Position numbers and translations under genes: made by a program
The notes under the pieces: model-generated
What the model saw: the letters and a program-made list of their open reading frames with translations, nothing else
The model's database searches: none
Told to the model about the DNA's origin: nothing
Part shown: in pieces, positions 33,785 to 45,003 of the stretch
Layout: each line of letters opens with the position of its first letter
Numbering within the stretch: the first letter of the stretch is position 1
NCBI GenBank assembly: GCA_037974335.1
Contig: CM075760.1
Coordinates: 37,581,609-37,645,608, forward strand
Length of the DNA: 64,000 bases
DNA from: Prionace glauca
Taxonomy: Eukaryota > Chordata > Chondrichthyes > Carcharhiniformes > Carcharhinidae
Reading direction: 5' to 3'

Positions 33785-34165
33785 AATCCCATTTTATAAT
33801 ATCTTTCCTATCACAGGGTGACCAGAGCTGTACACAGAATTCCAAGTTAGGCCTTACCAATCTCTTGTACAACTTCAACAAGAGGTCCCAACTCATTTAT
33901 TCGCTGTTTTGACCAATGAAACCAAGCTTGCCAAATGCCTTCTTCACAACTCTATCCACCTGTGTCTCCACTGTCAAGGAGCTATGAACCTGTAACCTCC
34001 CAGATTTTTTTGTTCTCTAACTTCCCCAATACCTTAGCATTAACTCAGTGCTGCCCTGGTTCGATCTATCAGATGCATCATCTCGCATTTATCTAAATTA
34101 AACCCCATGTGCCATTCATCAATGCACTGGCCCAATTGATCAAGATCCCGTTACAATTCGAGAAT
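33785..34165 (-). repeat. Decayed CR1 fragment, minus strand
   Basis: GACCAGAGCTGTACACAGAA, CTTCAACAAGAGGTCCC and GGAGCTATGAACCTG match 36950-37290, another old minus-strand CR1. It ends about 75 bp before the Ig M1 exon. Confidence 0.7.
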
Positions 34166-34242
34166 GGGGAGATGAAAAATAACAATGAGATTCCCGGGAT
34201 AAATAAAGTAATCTAATTTCATTTCCTGGTCTCCGCCCCCAG

Positions 34243-34370
34243 ACCCCATCGACTGCATCTGGATTGAAGGCAATGAGGATGATAACAGCAACATCTGGAG
34301 AACCGCTTCCACATTCATCGTCCTGTTCTTCCTAAGCAGTTTCTACATCACTGCCGTCACTCTGGTGAAG
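34243..34370 (+). CDS. Immunoglobulin mu-type heavy chain membrane exon M1 (orphan)
   Basis: The exon is bounded by an acceptor (CTCCGCCCCCAG at 34231-34242) and a donor (AAG|GTGAGA at 34370/34371). Its single open frame encodes an acidic extracellular linker (DCIWIEGNEDDNSN) and the highly conserved IgM transmembrane segment (IWRTASTFIVLFF, then SSFYITAVTLVK). Known IgM membrane segments have the same Trp-Thr-Ser-x-Phe-Ile-Val pattern and the polar face that pairs with signalling partners of the B-cell receptor. The entry phase (two leading bases) is what splicing from a cryptic donor inside CH4 would need. M2 follows at 34503. No CH, V, D or J exons were recognised in the window. It could be a pseudogene fragment or the 3' end of a cluster separated by insertions. 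Confidence 0.8.
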
Positions 34371-34502
34371 GTGAGATTATTCAATTCACTCACATTTCAA
34401 ACTGGCAGAATGGATTTGAAAAATCTCTCAATGTTTCACTGATTAAAAACATTAATGTCCCACATCAGAAACATCTGCTTCAATATTGCCTCTACTTTAC
34501 AG

Positions 34503-34511
34503 ATCAAATGA
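34503..34511 (+). CDS. Immunoglobulin membrane exon M2 (IK-stop)
   Basis: After a 132-bp intron, the acceptor TACTTTACAG is followed by ATC AAA TGA. Joined to M1 in phase 0 this gives LVKIK-stop, the usual two-residue cytoplasmic finish of IgM membrane forms (commonly VK). It begins the 3' UTR. Confidence 0.72.
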   Translation: MK

Positions 34512-34980
34512 CGGGTTGAACTGAAGACTTCCCTCAGCTGATTATCAAGATCTGTGTATGGTTCAACCATAATATCAGCTCTCGGTGACTGTATCAGTAA
34601 AATTCTCCCAGCTTATCATTCTGAATCTGTAACTTAGGCTACCTTAGGTTTTAATTCAGTTTTCAGTGTAAAATGTATCAGGCATTTTTATGATAATGTA
34701 ATTATGGTTAATAGTTTCCCCGTAGATCAAATTTCATGCATAAATTCGAAAATTGTTTGATTTCTTATTCACATTTGTTAATTGTTCTTCCTATTAATGT
34801 CCTGTTTTCTATTTCTGGTGTATGTAACAGATGTCCAAATATTGACGGATTCCCTGTGCTTGTGTTCTATTTTCAATGTAAAGTTCGATCGTTATATTCA
34901 CTTTTCTAACATTAAAAAAAGTTGTAAAACATTCTCTGAATTTTTAAAATAAACATTGAATAAAAATTTAACCATCTCTG
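34512..34980 (+). other. Putative 3' UTR of the Ig membrane transcript
   Basis: AT-rich, repeat-free sequence ending with two AATAAA signals at 34948-34953 and 34959-34964. Confidence 0.5.
34948..34964 (+). terminator. Two polyadenylation signals
   Basis: AATAAA occurs twice, 11 bp apart, about 440 bp after the M2 stop. That spacing is plausible for a membrane-form Ig transcript. Confidence 0.5.
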
Positions 34981-35560
34981 GCTTGACTTAATTCCGTTCT
35001 CTAAAACCCATCAACTCCGCTCCATTTCCCTATTATAGAGACCCCCCCACACCCCCCCCCCCTTTCCCAGACAGGCATGTCCCCCCCATGTATGGGATGT
35101 GGTTGAACTCAAGGTCCTTCCGTGAAAGAGTCATTGCGCCACCCAGTGATCCAGCCGCGTAAAGACACCTTCATCTCTGCCCTTTTATGATAAAATCCAG
35201 AGGTAGAATGAGTGAAAATGAGGAAACATTGATAATTTCATTCATAAACTAGTCCGTCACCGAAGAGTATCAGATAATCCTAAACAGCAAAGGCTCTGCT
35301 TCATCAGATGCAGGGCAGAGCTAGGCAGGAAATAGTTTCCTTTACACTGCCCCTTAAAAACACTATCAGAGACCCTACAGCATGGACTAACAGAACAAAT
35401 CTCTCTGTACATTGTCCGATGAAACAATTTCAAGGCAGGCATACCACAAACTAGATAGAGAACACATACAGAGCAGTGATGCAAACCATGAGATGAAACA
35501 AAGAGACTTAGGTGTATTTCACATAAGCACATTATCGATGACCAAGTTCCAAATTGTGAC
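34981..35560. other. Unassigned sequence
   Basis: C-rich run near 35041-35065. Otherwise nothing recognised. Confidence 0.4.
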
Positions 35561-36247
35561 GAGGTGCAGCAGGTGGTCAGGAAGGCGAATGGGATGCTGG
35601 CCTTCATAGCGAGGGGGATTGAATATAAAAGTAGGGAGGTCTTGCTACAGCTGTATAGGGCATTGGTGAGGCCGCAGCTGGAGTACTGTGTGCAGTTTTG
35701 GGCGCCGCACCTGCGCAAGGATATTTTGGCCCTGGAGGGAGTGCAGAGGAGGTTTACTAGGCTGATACCAGAGTTGAGGGGATTGAGCTATGAGGAGAGG
35801 CTGAATAAACTAGGCTTGTACTCGTTAGAGTTTAGAAGAATGAGGGGAGATCTCATTGAGACGTATAAGATGATGAATGGAATGGATAGGATAGAGGTGG
35901 AGAGACTCTTCCCGCTCAAAAAAGACAGTAGGACTAGGGGGCACAGCCTCAAGATAAAGGGGGGGCGGTTTAGAACAGAGTTGAGGATGAACTTCTTCAC
36001 TCAAAGGGTGGTGAATCTCTGGAATTCTCTGCCCGTTGAAGTGGTGGAGGCTGCCTCGCTAAATATTTTTAAGAAACGGGTTGATGGGTTTTTGATAAGA
36101 GAAGGGATTAAGGGTTATGGGGAGAGGGCAGGAAGGTGGAGCTGAGTCACGACAGATCAGCCATGATCTTATTGAATGGCGGGGCAGGCTCGAAGGGCCA
36201 GATGGCCTACTCCTGCTCCTATTTCTTATGTTCTTATGTTCTTATGT
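35561..36247 (+). repeat. CR1 LINE 3' fragment, plus strand
   Basis: The frame 35564-36145 is open (VQQVVRKANGMLAFIARGIE-type start to GYGERAGRWS) and is followed by a tail with three TTCTTATG units. Sequence is nearly identical to the copies at 21165 and 42470. Confidence 0.9.
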
Positions 36248-36439
36248 TATGGGATAATTTGAAGAGTCCAATATTGTATTTACCTGAAGACAATATCAAT
36301 CTCACTATGATTCTATGACATAAGCACGGATTGCTACTGATTAACACGAGTTGGAATTTTCCTATCCTGTCTAATACAATTCTCATGTCAGGCGACCTCA
36401 GGCAGGGATTTTCTGGCATTGGAACAAACACGGCCGGAA
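36248..36439. other. Unassigned sequence
   Basis: Nothing recognised. Confidence 0.35.
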
Positions 36440-37690
36440 AATCATACAGTCATTGATGTTTACAGAATGGAAACGGGCCCTTCGGCCCAACTTGTACATG
36501 CTGCCTTTTTTATAGACCGCTAAGGTCTCCAATTGCCGGCATTTGGCCCAATTTCATCTATCTTATCCATCTACCTGCCTTAATGTTTTCTTCACTGTCA
36601 AAACTGTACCCACCTCTACTCCCTCTAGCAGCTTGTTCCAGAAACGTACTACCCTCTGTGTGAAACAATTGCTCACCCAGACCCTTTTGCATCTTCTCAT
36701 CTCGCCTTAAACGTATTTCCTCTAGTTTTTGAATGTATTTTGGGAAAATACATTGACTGTCTGGCTGATCAGTGCCCCCATTATTTTCTAGGCCTCTGTA
36801 AGATCAACCCTAGGTTTCCTACACCCCAGGGAAAAAAAAGTTCTAGTCTATCACGTTTCTCCTTAAGACACAAACATTCTAGTCCCAATACCCTCTTCGT
36901 AAATCTTTTCTGCACTCTTCGTAGTTTAATAATATACTTCCTATAACAGATTGACCAGAGCTGTACAGAATATTCCAAGTGTGGCCTTACCAATGTCTTC
37001 TACAACTTCAACAAGGTGTCCCAACCCCTTCATTCGCTGTTCTGTCCAAGGAAACCAAGTACGCCAAATTCATTCTTCACAACTCTGCCCAACGGTGACT
37101 CCACTTTGAAGGAGCTATGAACCTGTAACCTCCCAGATTCCTTGGTTCTCTAACTGTCCCCAATACCTCAGCATTAACTAATAGCTGTCCTGGTTCGATC
37201 TATCAAATGCATCACCTCGCATTCATCTAAATTAAACTCCATCTGTCATTCATCAACCCATTGGTCCAATTGATCAAGATCCCGTTACAATCGGAGATAA
37301 CCTTTTTTTTTCACTATCCACAATGTACCAATCTTGTTGTCATCTGCAAACGGACTAACCATGCCTCCGGAATTCTCACCCAAATCATTAATATAAATGA
37401 CAAATCACAATGGACCCACCCATGGTGTTAGAAGTTACAAGTTATTTTCTCCAAGATTTTGGGTTCAGACTTTCCCCATTTCTTTCACTGATGCGATGCT
37501 GACAGCTCTACATTTCCAGGTTTAAAATGTTTTCCCTTCCGGACAGGCTGGGGGGACTTTTGCATAATGTGTTCCTTTCTTTGTTACAATCCCATCTCCC
37601 AGCAAGATTGAAAGATACTGGTCAACCCTTCCGGCATTTCCAAAGTTCCTTCCATCAGGAACGCTCATACAGACCTAGAATTATTTTGTG
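36440..37690 (-). repeat. Decayed CR1 LINE, minus strand
   Basis: Tail with AAACGGGCCCTTCGGCCCAAC at about 36473, antisense C-terminal block (36993-36781: VRPHLEYSVQLWSICYRKY) and RT antisense up to 37690. Multiple breaks. Confidence 0.75.
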
Positions 37691-37923
37691 ATGCATTTAC
37701 AAAAACATATTTTGAATGGAAAATATTAACCTGTTTGTTCAGTTACTGTAATTAATGTCGGAATTAATTCAACCGGTACTAATCGTATCTCTGGAGCATT
37801 CCCATCCATGCTTCATAAAGGAGTTATGCACGGTGTCACTGGGAGTGTCACAGTGATAAGCGGCTCCACAGAGAGGGAGTCGAGGTATCAACATTGGGAG
37901 AGAGAAATTGCAAGCTTTCTGCA
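37691..37923. promoter_or_regulatory. Presumed 5' flank of gene B
   Basis: Single-copy-looking DNA. No clear TATA box or CpG cluster was identified. It is named only because it lies directly upstream of the first coding exon. Confidence 0.3.
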
Positions 37924-38140
37924 ATGGAGGTGTATCCAGGAAAGGTAGATCTGGACATTCCCATAATGGTTCAGCATCTGAGGGGCAGAGATCTGAATGT
38001 TACAACAACTGAGAGGAGTTTATACTCGGTACTTTACTTGCTGTCTCAAGATTGGCCGTCTACAGCTAAGCGTGTTGAATCTGTATTGAAACTGATTCGA
38101 TACTTTTACTATCCAATCCTGGCTATTGTTGGTTTCCCCG
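37924..38140 (+). CDS. GPR139-like receptor B, exon 1 (N terminus and TM1)
   Basis: The frame encodes a roughly 60-residue N terminus with an N-glycosylation site (NVTT) followed by KRVESVLKLIRYFYYPILAI and VGFP. It ends at the donor CCCCG|GTAAGT (38140/38141). Phase-1 splicing to 44102 produces VGF-P-V-NIITIV, a seamless TM1 matching the GPR139-like pattern. Start choice is uncertain: ATGs at 37894, 37924 and 37966 are all in frame, and I took 37924 for its context (GCAATGG). It is paralogous to 26334-26493 on the other strand. Confidence 0.75.
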
Positions 38141-38512
38141 GTAAGTTTCTCCACTGATTATGAATGATGTAGCCCGTGTTTAACTCTGCCACTCTTGCCA
38201 TCTGCTCCACCCTGTTTGCAGCTGATGCTTGTGGTCTGCGTCCTTATTGAGTTATCACATCTACAACGCGCAGATCATTATGTTAATGTTGCCTGTGTTG
38301 TGGAGTTTAGTTTGTAAAGATGTAAAAGATGTTTAGGAAGATGAAAAAGAATTGTGAAAACCGGGAGGAGGGGTAAAAGTGTGCAATCTCTTAAAAATGT
38401 GTTTTTGTTTGACGCTAAGACGTTTAAATTGCTGAATACACAGAAACTTTAAGTTGTGACACTTATTCCAGAGGCCAAAAACATAGGGGCTGCCTTGGTA
38501 ATTGGCACGACA
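38141..38512. other. Intron of gene B, first part
   Basis: No feature recognised. Confidence 0.5.
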
Positions 38513-39070
38513 GGTTTTGCATTGTGGTCAGCACAGTCCGAAGTCTCACAACACCAGGTTAAAATCCAACAGGTTTATTTGGCACCATTGGCTTTTGGAA
38601 TGGTATTCTTTCTTCAGGCGAGCGAGGAGCTGTGTTCAAAAATAGGACATGTAAAGACACAAACTCAATTAACAAAATAATGGTTGGAACGTGAGACTTT
38701 ACGGGTAAACAAGTCTGAAAGATACAGACAATGTGAGTGGAGAGAGGGTTAAGCACAGTTAAAGAATTGTGTATTGTCTCCAGCCAGGGCAGTTAGTGAG
38801 ATTTTGCAAGTCCAGGCAAGTCGTGGGAGTTACAGATAATGTGACATAAACCCAAGATCACGGTTGAGGCTGTCCTCGTGTGTGTGGGACTTGGCTATCA
38901 GTGTCTGGTCAGCGATCCTGCACTGCTGTGTGTCATGAAGGCCATCTGAGAGAACGCTTATCTGAAGATCTGAGGCTGAATGCCCGTGACTGCTGAAGTA
39001 TGCCCCAACTGGAAGAGAACACTCCTGGTGATCGGCAATCCTGAGTTTGCAAAATCTCACTTACTGGCCT

Positions 39071-39548
39071 GGCTGGAGACAATACACACCTCTACTACCT
39101 GCGCCTGGCCCTCTCTCCACTCACATTGTCTGTATCTTTAAGACTTAATTACCTCGAAAGACTCACATTCCAACCAGTATATTGTAAATTGAGTTTGTGT
39201 CTTTATATGCCCTGTTTGTGAACGGAACTTCCACTTACCTGAAGAAGGAGCAATGCTCCAAAAGCTTCTGCTGCCAAATAAACCTGTTGGACTTTAACCT
39301 AGTTTTGTGGGACTTCTTACTGTACTTACAGTAAGAAGGAAGGTGGGGAGGTCCGATGAGGAGAGACTGAGGGATTTGGGGTTGTTTTCGTTGGAAAGAA
39401 GGCGGCTAAGAGGGGATCTTATTGAAGCATATAAGATGATTAGAGGTTTAGATAGGGCGGACAGTGATAGCCTTTTTCCTCGGATGGAGAAAGCTAGCAC
39501 GAGGGGGCATGTCTTTAAATTAAGGTGGGGTAGCTACAAGACGGATGT
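39071..39548 (+). repeat. 478-bp direct duplication, copy 1
   Basis: Matches 41644-42121 at a constant offset of 2573 bp without indels. I count two mismatches (in GGTCC(G/T)ATGAG and GAA(G/A)CATAT). It spans the Penelope-like right arm and the first 217 bp of the nested CR1. Confidence 0.93.
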
Positions 39549-39769
39549 CAGGGGTAGGTTCTTTACCCAGCGGGTGGTGAGGGATTGGAATGCCCTGCCT
39601 GCTGCAGTTGTAAATGCTCCTAGTTTGGGGGCGTTTAAGAGATTTGTAGATAGGTTTATGGATGAAAAGGGATTGGTATAGGCTAGTGGGTCATTGTTTT
39701 TGTAACTGGTCGGTGCAACATCGTGGGCCGAAGGGCCTGTTCTGCGCTGTAATGTTCTATGTTCTATGT
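39332..39769 (+). repeat. CR1 3' fragment nested in the Penelope-like element
   Basis: Encodes RSDEERLRDLGLFSLERRRL to FKRFVDRFMDEKGLV, then a tail with GGGCCGAAGGGCCTGTTCTG and TTCTATG repeats. The flanking element resumes with TACCCCAGTCC. Confidence 0.85.
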
Positions 39770-39815
39770 ACCCCAGTCCAACGCTGGCACCTCCACATCA
39801 TGGTTTTGCATTGTG

Positions 39816-41643
39816 CCAGCTGATGAATTTAAATAAAACACACAGCTAAAAGGGACCTATTTGAAGTTATTGTTGTTGTCAACCTCAAGGCAATCTGAGT
39901 CCAGGGTTGTTGATAGGTCATTAGGACTATATAAAAAAAACACAATTGCCTTCAGGGCAGATCCACCAGTGCTGAGCCAGGAGTACAACCAGAAGCAGAG
40001 CCCGATCACCTGAAGCAGTTAGATTTCAGACAGCCATGGGGAGAGATTACTTTTCCAATGGGTGGTGAATCTTTTGAATTCATTACTGGAGAGTGCAGTG
40101 GACGTTAGGACTTGATGAACTTAAGGAGACAGACAGAACTTTCAATAGTAATGGATTAGAGCATGGGCTGGGGGTACGGTTCGGGGGGGGGGGGATGGGG
40201 GAGGGTGGGCTGCTTGGGAACGGGAAGGGGGGAGGGTGCTGGGTAGTATCGTACTTGTTGTGCCCCTGATACTTAAGGGTTTACTTGGCAATTGTCCAGA
40301 AGGCCTATTCCACTGGGAAGTTGTGCTGTGCCTGCTACCATCTGGCCAACTTACATCAGATCATAGATTCACAGGAAACAAAATAGGGGGGGGAAAGCTC
40401 GAGTGAGTTCGGGTTTTATTTTAAAGGTGCAGACTGTATGGACACGGTAATGACATCTGCGGACCTGTTGCGGAGATCGGTGAACTGTAGTGGATCCAGA
40501 CAATCTGGGAGGTTGGAACTGATTCTTGCCATAACTAACCTCCTGGTGCATCACATAATATTGGACAAATATGTCACTGGACAATAGTCATTAAGGCAGG
40601 CTGCTTGGTTTTTCGTTGGTAGCGGCCTTGGTTTGAGTTTTTTTTATCTGGCGCATAGATCAGCGACTTTCCTACTGAGAGCGGACTCACTGCGCTTCAC
40701 TGGTCCAGGAGGTCATAGTGGGGCAGCAAAAATAATACACTGGGCACTATGAAAGGTAGCTACACACTGAACCCTGATGCTTTAAAAGCAAACCCTCTGT
40801 GTCATTCGAGTGTGAGATTACTATTTCTTCCAGTGTTGTGCGAACAGTGGCCACAATGCTGTGGTCTCCCCTACAGGGTGTAGTCATTTGTAAATATTAT
40901 AGAGATTCTGAACTGTCGAGGGATTAGGATCTCTCTCTCCAACTGCTGGTAGTGTCCAGAGGAAAGGGTCAAACCAGCACTGTTTGGTAGCAGCTCTGCT
41001 GCAGGACTTGTCAGTAGCTATCTGAAAGGTGACAGATTACTGCCTACAGGACTCCACTCCGAATTTTCTGTCAGAGTTACCCCCACAGCCTTATCACACT
41101 CCAAATCCCCCACAAGGTAGAAAGACTATTTACCTAGAGTTGGTGAGGGTCAATTTTGAGGGCCCCCAGAAAACACTTTCCAAAATGTATCCCATTTTGT
41201 ACCAACCATGGAGCACCATAGTAGCACAGTGGTGTTAGTGCGAGTGGGTGAAACGACCATTATGGCCTCAGAGTGTAGTTCAATAACGACACAGCTTTAT
41301 TTTATTTTCCATCGACGGAGGTGCAGTCAGGACATACAATCGGACTGTCGCGAAAGCATACTAAACACCCACCGTATCGGGCTACAGTTATACCCGATCT
41401 TCGGTATAGTATGCGATTCAAATGCTAATATTTTATTTACAGTATTTGACTTCAGCCATCCTGTTTCAATGTTTTCGAGTGCTGGGGCAATTGTTTTAAG
41501 TGTGTGTTAATCGTTTGTGTCTGATTGGTTATTAATGGTCTAGAATCTCTGAGGCTTGAACCAGAAGTTGTGTCATTTATCTCAAAAGAATTTTGAGGGG
41601 CCAGGGAGTTTCCTTAACTATGCTAATTTTAGGTGTCTCCATG
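39816..41643. other. Intron of gene B, middle part
   Basis: The stretch 40040-40330 resembles an old plus-strand CR1 3' end (CAATGGGTGGTGAATCTTTTG). A G-run lies at 40184-40195. The part 40915-41090 is the inverted counterpart of gene A's intron 24780-24990, and a SINE scrap lies near 41210-41240. Nothing else recognised. Confidence 0.6.
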
Positions 41644-42121
41644 GGCTGGAGACAATACACACCTCTACTACCTGCGCCTGGCCCTCTCTCCACTCACATT
41701 GTCTGTATCTTTAAGACTTAATTACCTCGAAAGACTCACATTCCAACCAGTATATTGTAAATTGAGTTTGTGTCTTTATATGCCCTGTTTGTGAACGGAA
41801 CTTCCACTTACCTGAAGAAGGAGCAATGCTCCAAAAGCTTCTGCTGCCAAATAAACCTGTTGGACTTTAACCTAGTTTTGTGGGACTTCTTACTGTACTT
41901 ACAGTAAGAAGGAAGGTGGGGAGGTCCTATGAGGAGAGACTGAGGGATTTGGGGTTGTTTTCGTTGGAAAGAAGGCGGCTAAGAGGGGATCTTATTGAAA
42001 CATATAAGATGATTAGAGGTTTAGATAGGGCGGACAGTGATAGCCTTTTTCCTCGGATGGAGAAAGCTAGCACGAGGGGGCATGTCTTTAAATTAAGGTG
42101 GGGTAGCTACAAGACGGATGT
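41644..42121 (+). repeat. 478-bp direct duplication, copy 2
   Basis: Second copy of 39071-39548. It ends abruptly within CR1 coding sequence (ACGGATGT) and is followed by unrelated DNA, so it arose by duplication rather than a fresh CR1 insertion. Confidence 0.93.
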
Positions 42122-42199
42122 TACTTTGTGATTTTTAGTGGAGAGGCTCTGAGTGTAACTTCACTCTGCTTCCATATCGTGTGCCCAATTTCATAAAAT

Positions 42200-42390
42200 C
42201 TGCTTTCCCATAACTGTGGTTAGCAGTGCTGACTCACAGTATCAGGAACCTGGGTTCAATTCCAGGCTTGGGTCACTGTCTGTATCGAGTTTGGACCTTA
42301 TACCCGTGTCTACGTGGGTTTCCTCCAGATGCTGCAGTTTCCCCTCACACTCCAAAAGATATGCTCGATCATAAAAAAAATAACTGATTC
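42200..42390 (+). repeat. tRNA-SINE in the intron of gene B
   Basis: Head TGGTTAGCAGTGCTGACTC, B box-like GGTTCAATTCC, body GTGGGTTTCCTCCAGATGCTG. It is the equivalent of 24425-24660 in gene A. Confidence 0.75.
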
Positions 42391-42469
42391 AGTGTGAGTG
42401 CACATTTAAAAAAAATGTTCCACCTGCAGTCTAAATGGTAACTTATTCCCCTGAATCACCAAGAGAGGT

Positions 42470-44062
42470 GGTGCTCGACAGACTGGAGGACCGGATGGAA
42501 TGCATCCGAGGGTTCTGAAAGAAATGGCAGAGGTGATAGTGGATGCCTTGGTGGTTATTTTCCAGATGTCGCTGGAATCCGGGAAAGTGCCGGAAGATTG
42601 GAAAACGGCTAATGTTACGCCGTTGTTTAAGAAGGGTGCCAGGCAAAAGGCGGGGAATTAGAGGCCGGTTAGTTTAACGTCTGTGGTGGGTAAAATGTTA
42701 GAATCCGTCATTAAGGAGCAAATAGCGAGGCATCTTGAGGGGAATTGCTTGATAGGGCGGACGCAACACGGTTTCATTAAAGGGAAGTCGTGTCTGACAA
42801 ATTTACTAGAGTTCTATGAGGACGTGTCTAGGGCAGTGGATAGAGGAGAGCCGGTGGATGTGGTCTTTCTGGATTTTCAGAAGGCGTTTGACAAGGTACC
42901 TCACAAGAGGTTATTGCAGAAGGTCAGGGGACATGGAGTTGGGGGTAGGGTGTTAGCGTGGATAGAGGATTGGTTGTCAAATAGGAGGCAGAGAGTGGGG
43001 GTCAATGGATGCTATTCGGATTGGCGATTGGTGACTAGTGGGATGCCCCAGGGGTCGGTGCTGGGGCCTCAGCTATTTACCATTTATATAGATGATCTGG
43101 AGGAGGGAACCGAGTGCAGGGTGTCGAAATTTGCTGATGACACCAAGATTGGGGGAAAGGCAAATTGTGAGGAGGGTGTGGAGAGTCTGCAGAAGGATCT
43201 AGATAGGCTGGGCGAATGGGCCAGGAAATGGCAAATGGAATTTAATGTTGGCAAGTGTGAGGTGGTCCACTTTGGTAGGAGGAATGGTAGGAAGGACTAT
43301 TACTTACGTGGCGAAGAACTGCAGCAGGCGACGGTGCAGAGGGACCTCGGGGTCCTTGTGCATGAGTCGCAAAAACCCAGCTTGCAGGTGCAGCAGGTGG
43401 TCAGGAAGGTGAATGGGACGCTGGCCTTCATAGCGAGGGGGATTGAATATAAAAGTAGGGAGGTCTTGCTGCAGCTGTATAGGGCATTGGTGAGGCGGCA
43501 ACTGGAGTGCTGTGTGCAGTTTTGAGCGCCGCACCTGCGCAAGGATATTTTGGCCCTGGAGGGAGTGCAGAGGAGGTTTACTAGGCTGATACCGGAGTTG
43601 AGGGGATTGAGCTATGAGGAGAGGCTGAATAAACTAGGCTTGTACTCGTTAGAGTTTAGAAGAATGAGGGGAGATCTCATTGAGACATATAAGATGATGA
43701 ATGGGATGGATAGGATAGAGGTGGAGAGACTCTTCCCGCTCAAAAAAGACAGTAGGACTAGGGGGCACAGCCTCAAGATAAAGGGGAGGCGGTTTAGAAC
43801 AGAGTTGAGGAGGAACTTCTTCACTCAAAGGGTAGTGAATCTCTGGAATTCTCTGCCCGTTGAAGTGGTGGAGGCTGCCTCGCTAAATATTTTTAAGAAA
43901 CGGGTTGATGGGTTTTTGATAAGAGAAGGGATTAAGGGTTATGGGGAGAGGGCGGGAAGGTGGAGCTGAGCCACGACAGATCAGCCATGATCTTATTGAA
44001 TGGCGGGGAAGGCTCGAAGGGCCAGATGGCCTACTCCTGCTCCTATTTCTTACGTTCTTATG
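42470..44062 (+). repeat. CR1 LINE, 5'-truncated, abutting exon 2 of gene B
   Basis: ORF2 from the KSPGPDG region (about 42480) to the C terminus. Two point stops are visible: GNYRP reads GN-stop-RP near 42660, and QFWAP reads QF-stop-AP near 43524. The pieces 42683-43525 and 43550-43969 are otherwise open and very close to the copies at 21165 and 35561. The tail ends in TTCTTATG at 44062, only 39 nt before gene B exon 2. Confidence 0.9.
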
Positions 44063-44101
44063 AATCATGTCTAATTTTATTCTTTACTTCCTACCTGACA
44101 G

Positions 44102-45003
44102 TGAACATAATCACAATTGTGACATTGACAAGCAGAAACTGTGGTCTGTCCAAATGTGTCACTCGTTACCTGGTGGCGATGTCAGTGGGGGATCTGCTAG
44201 TTGTTCTTCTTGACCTGATAATGAGACACATTCCCATTGTTTATTGGGAAAAGTTTTATTTCCTGTACTCAGTCCCCGTGTGTAACATCCACGCCGTCCT
44301 GCTTTATGCAGCCACTGACTGTTCTGTCTGGTTCACCATCACTTTCACCTTTGATCGATTTGTGGCCATTTGCTGCCCCAAGCTGAAAAGTAAATATTGC
44401 ACTGAGAAATCGGCAGCTGTGGTTCTGGGAACAGTGACAGTGCTGAGCTGTTTAAAGAACATTTTCTGGTATTTTATGTTATTAAATCGATATGGGCTGG
44501 CGAACAATCCCTGGTTTTGTCAGTTCACCTGGGAACTTATAGAATCTCCGGTCTGGGGAACAATCGAGTTCCTCCACAACATTCTAACACCGTGTGTCCC
44601 ATTCGCCCTGATTCTGCTGCTCAATGCTCTCACCGTCAGACACATTTTAGTGAGCAGCAGAGCCCGCAGGAGACTCCGGGCTCACAACAGTGGGGAGAAC
44701 CCTCGTGACCCAGAGATGGAGAGTCGAAGAAAATCCATCATTTTACTGTTTGTTATCTCAGCCAATTTCATCCTCTTATGGTCGATATTAATGGTTTATA
44801 CCATATGGATTCGGATGTATAATTTGGGCTATCAATCAGTATGGTTACACCTTTTTGTTATGGAATTGGGCTTCATGTTGCAACTCACAAGTTGCTGCAC
44901 AAATACTGCCATTTATGCTGTGACACAGACTCACTTCAGACAGCAGTTAAAAGATCTCCTGAAATACCCCCTTACTGTAATTCTTCAACTCAATAAACCC
45001 TGA
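44102..45003 (+). CDS. GPR139-like G-protein-coupled receptor B, exon 2 (TM2-TM7)
   Basis: The exon encodes TM1 end to TM7 of a rhodopsin-class receptor: NIITIVTLTSRNCGLSK, RYLVAMSVGDLLVVLLDLI, the DRF motif (TFDRFVAICCPKLKSK), PFALILLLNALTVRHILV, ICL3 with SSRARRRLRAH and ESRRKSI, LFVISANFILLWSILM, and NTAIYAVTQTHFRQQLKDLL before the stop at 45001-45003. An ATG at 43960 lies inside the CR1 tail and the intron and is not the start. The true upstream partner is exon 1 at 37924-38140 (acceptor CTACCTGACAG, phase 1). It is a close paralogue of gene A with no lesion seen. Endogenous ligand and tissue cannot be told from sequence. Confidence 0.87.

Larger units (their letters stand above)
38513..39815 (-). 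mobile_element. Penelope-like inverted-repeat element with 14-bp target duplication
   Basis: The element lies between identical 14-bp copies of GGTTTTGCATTGTG (38513-38526 and 39802-39815). Its two ends (about 38530-38760 and 39100-39330) are inverted copies of each other (CCAACAGGTTTATTTGGCA versus its complement). The central minus-strand frame (39060-38830) resembles the GIY-YIG endonuclease region of Penelope-like retroelements (CSLPVGAYFSSHGHSASDLQ). A CR1 has inserted near the right end (39332-39769). It is non-autonomous, with no reverse transcriptase left. Confidence 0.65.

Noticed and set aside
43960-44101. ATG inside the CR1 tail as the start of receptor gene B
   Set aside because: The frame crosses the LINE tail and the intron's 3' end. 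The acceptor at 44101 and exon 1 at 37924-38140 rebuild TM1 correctly.
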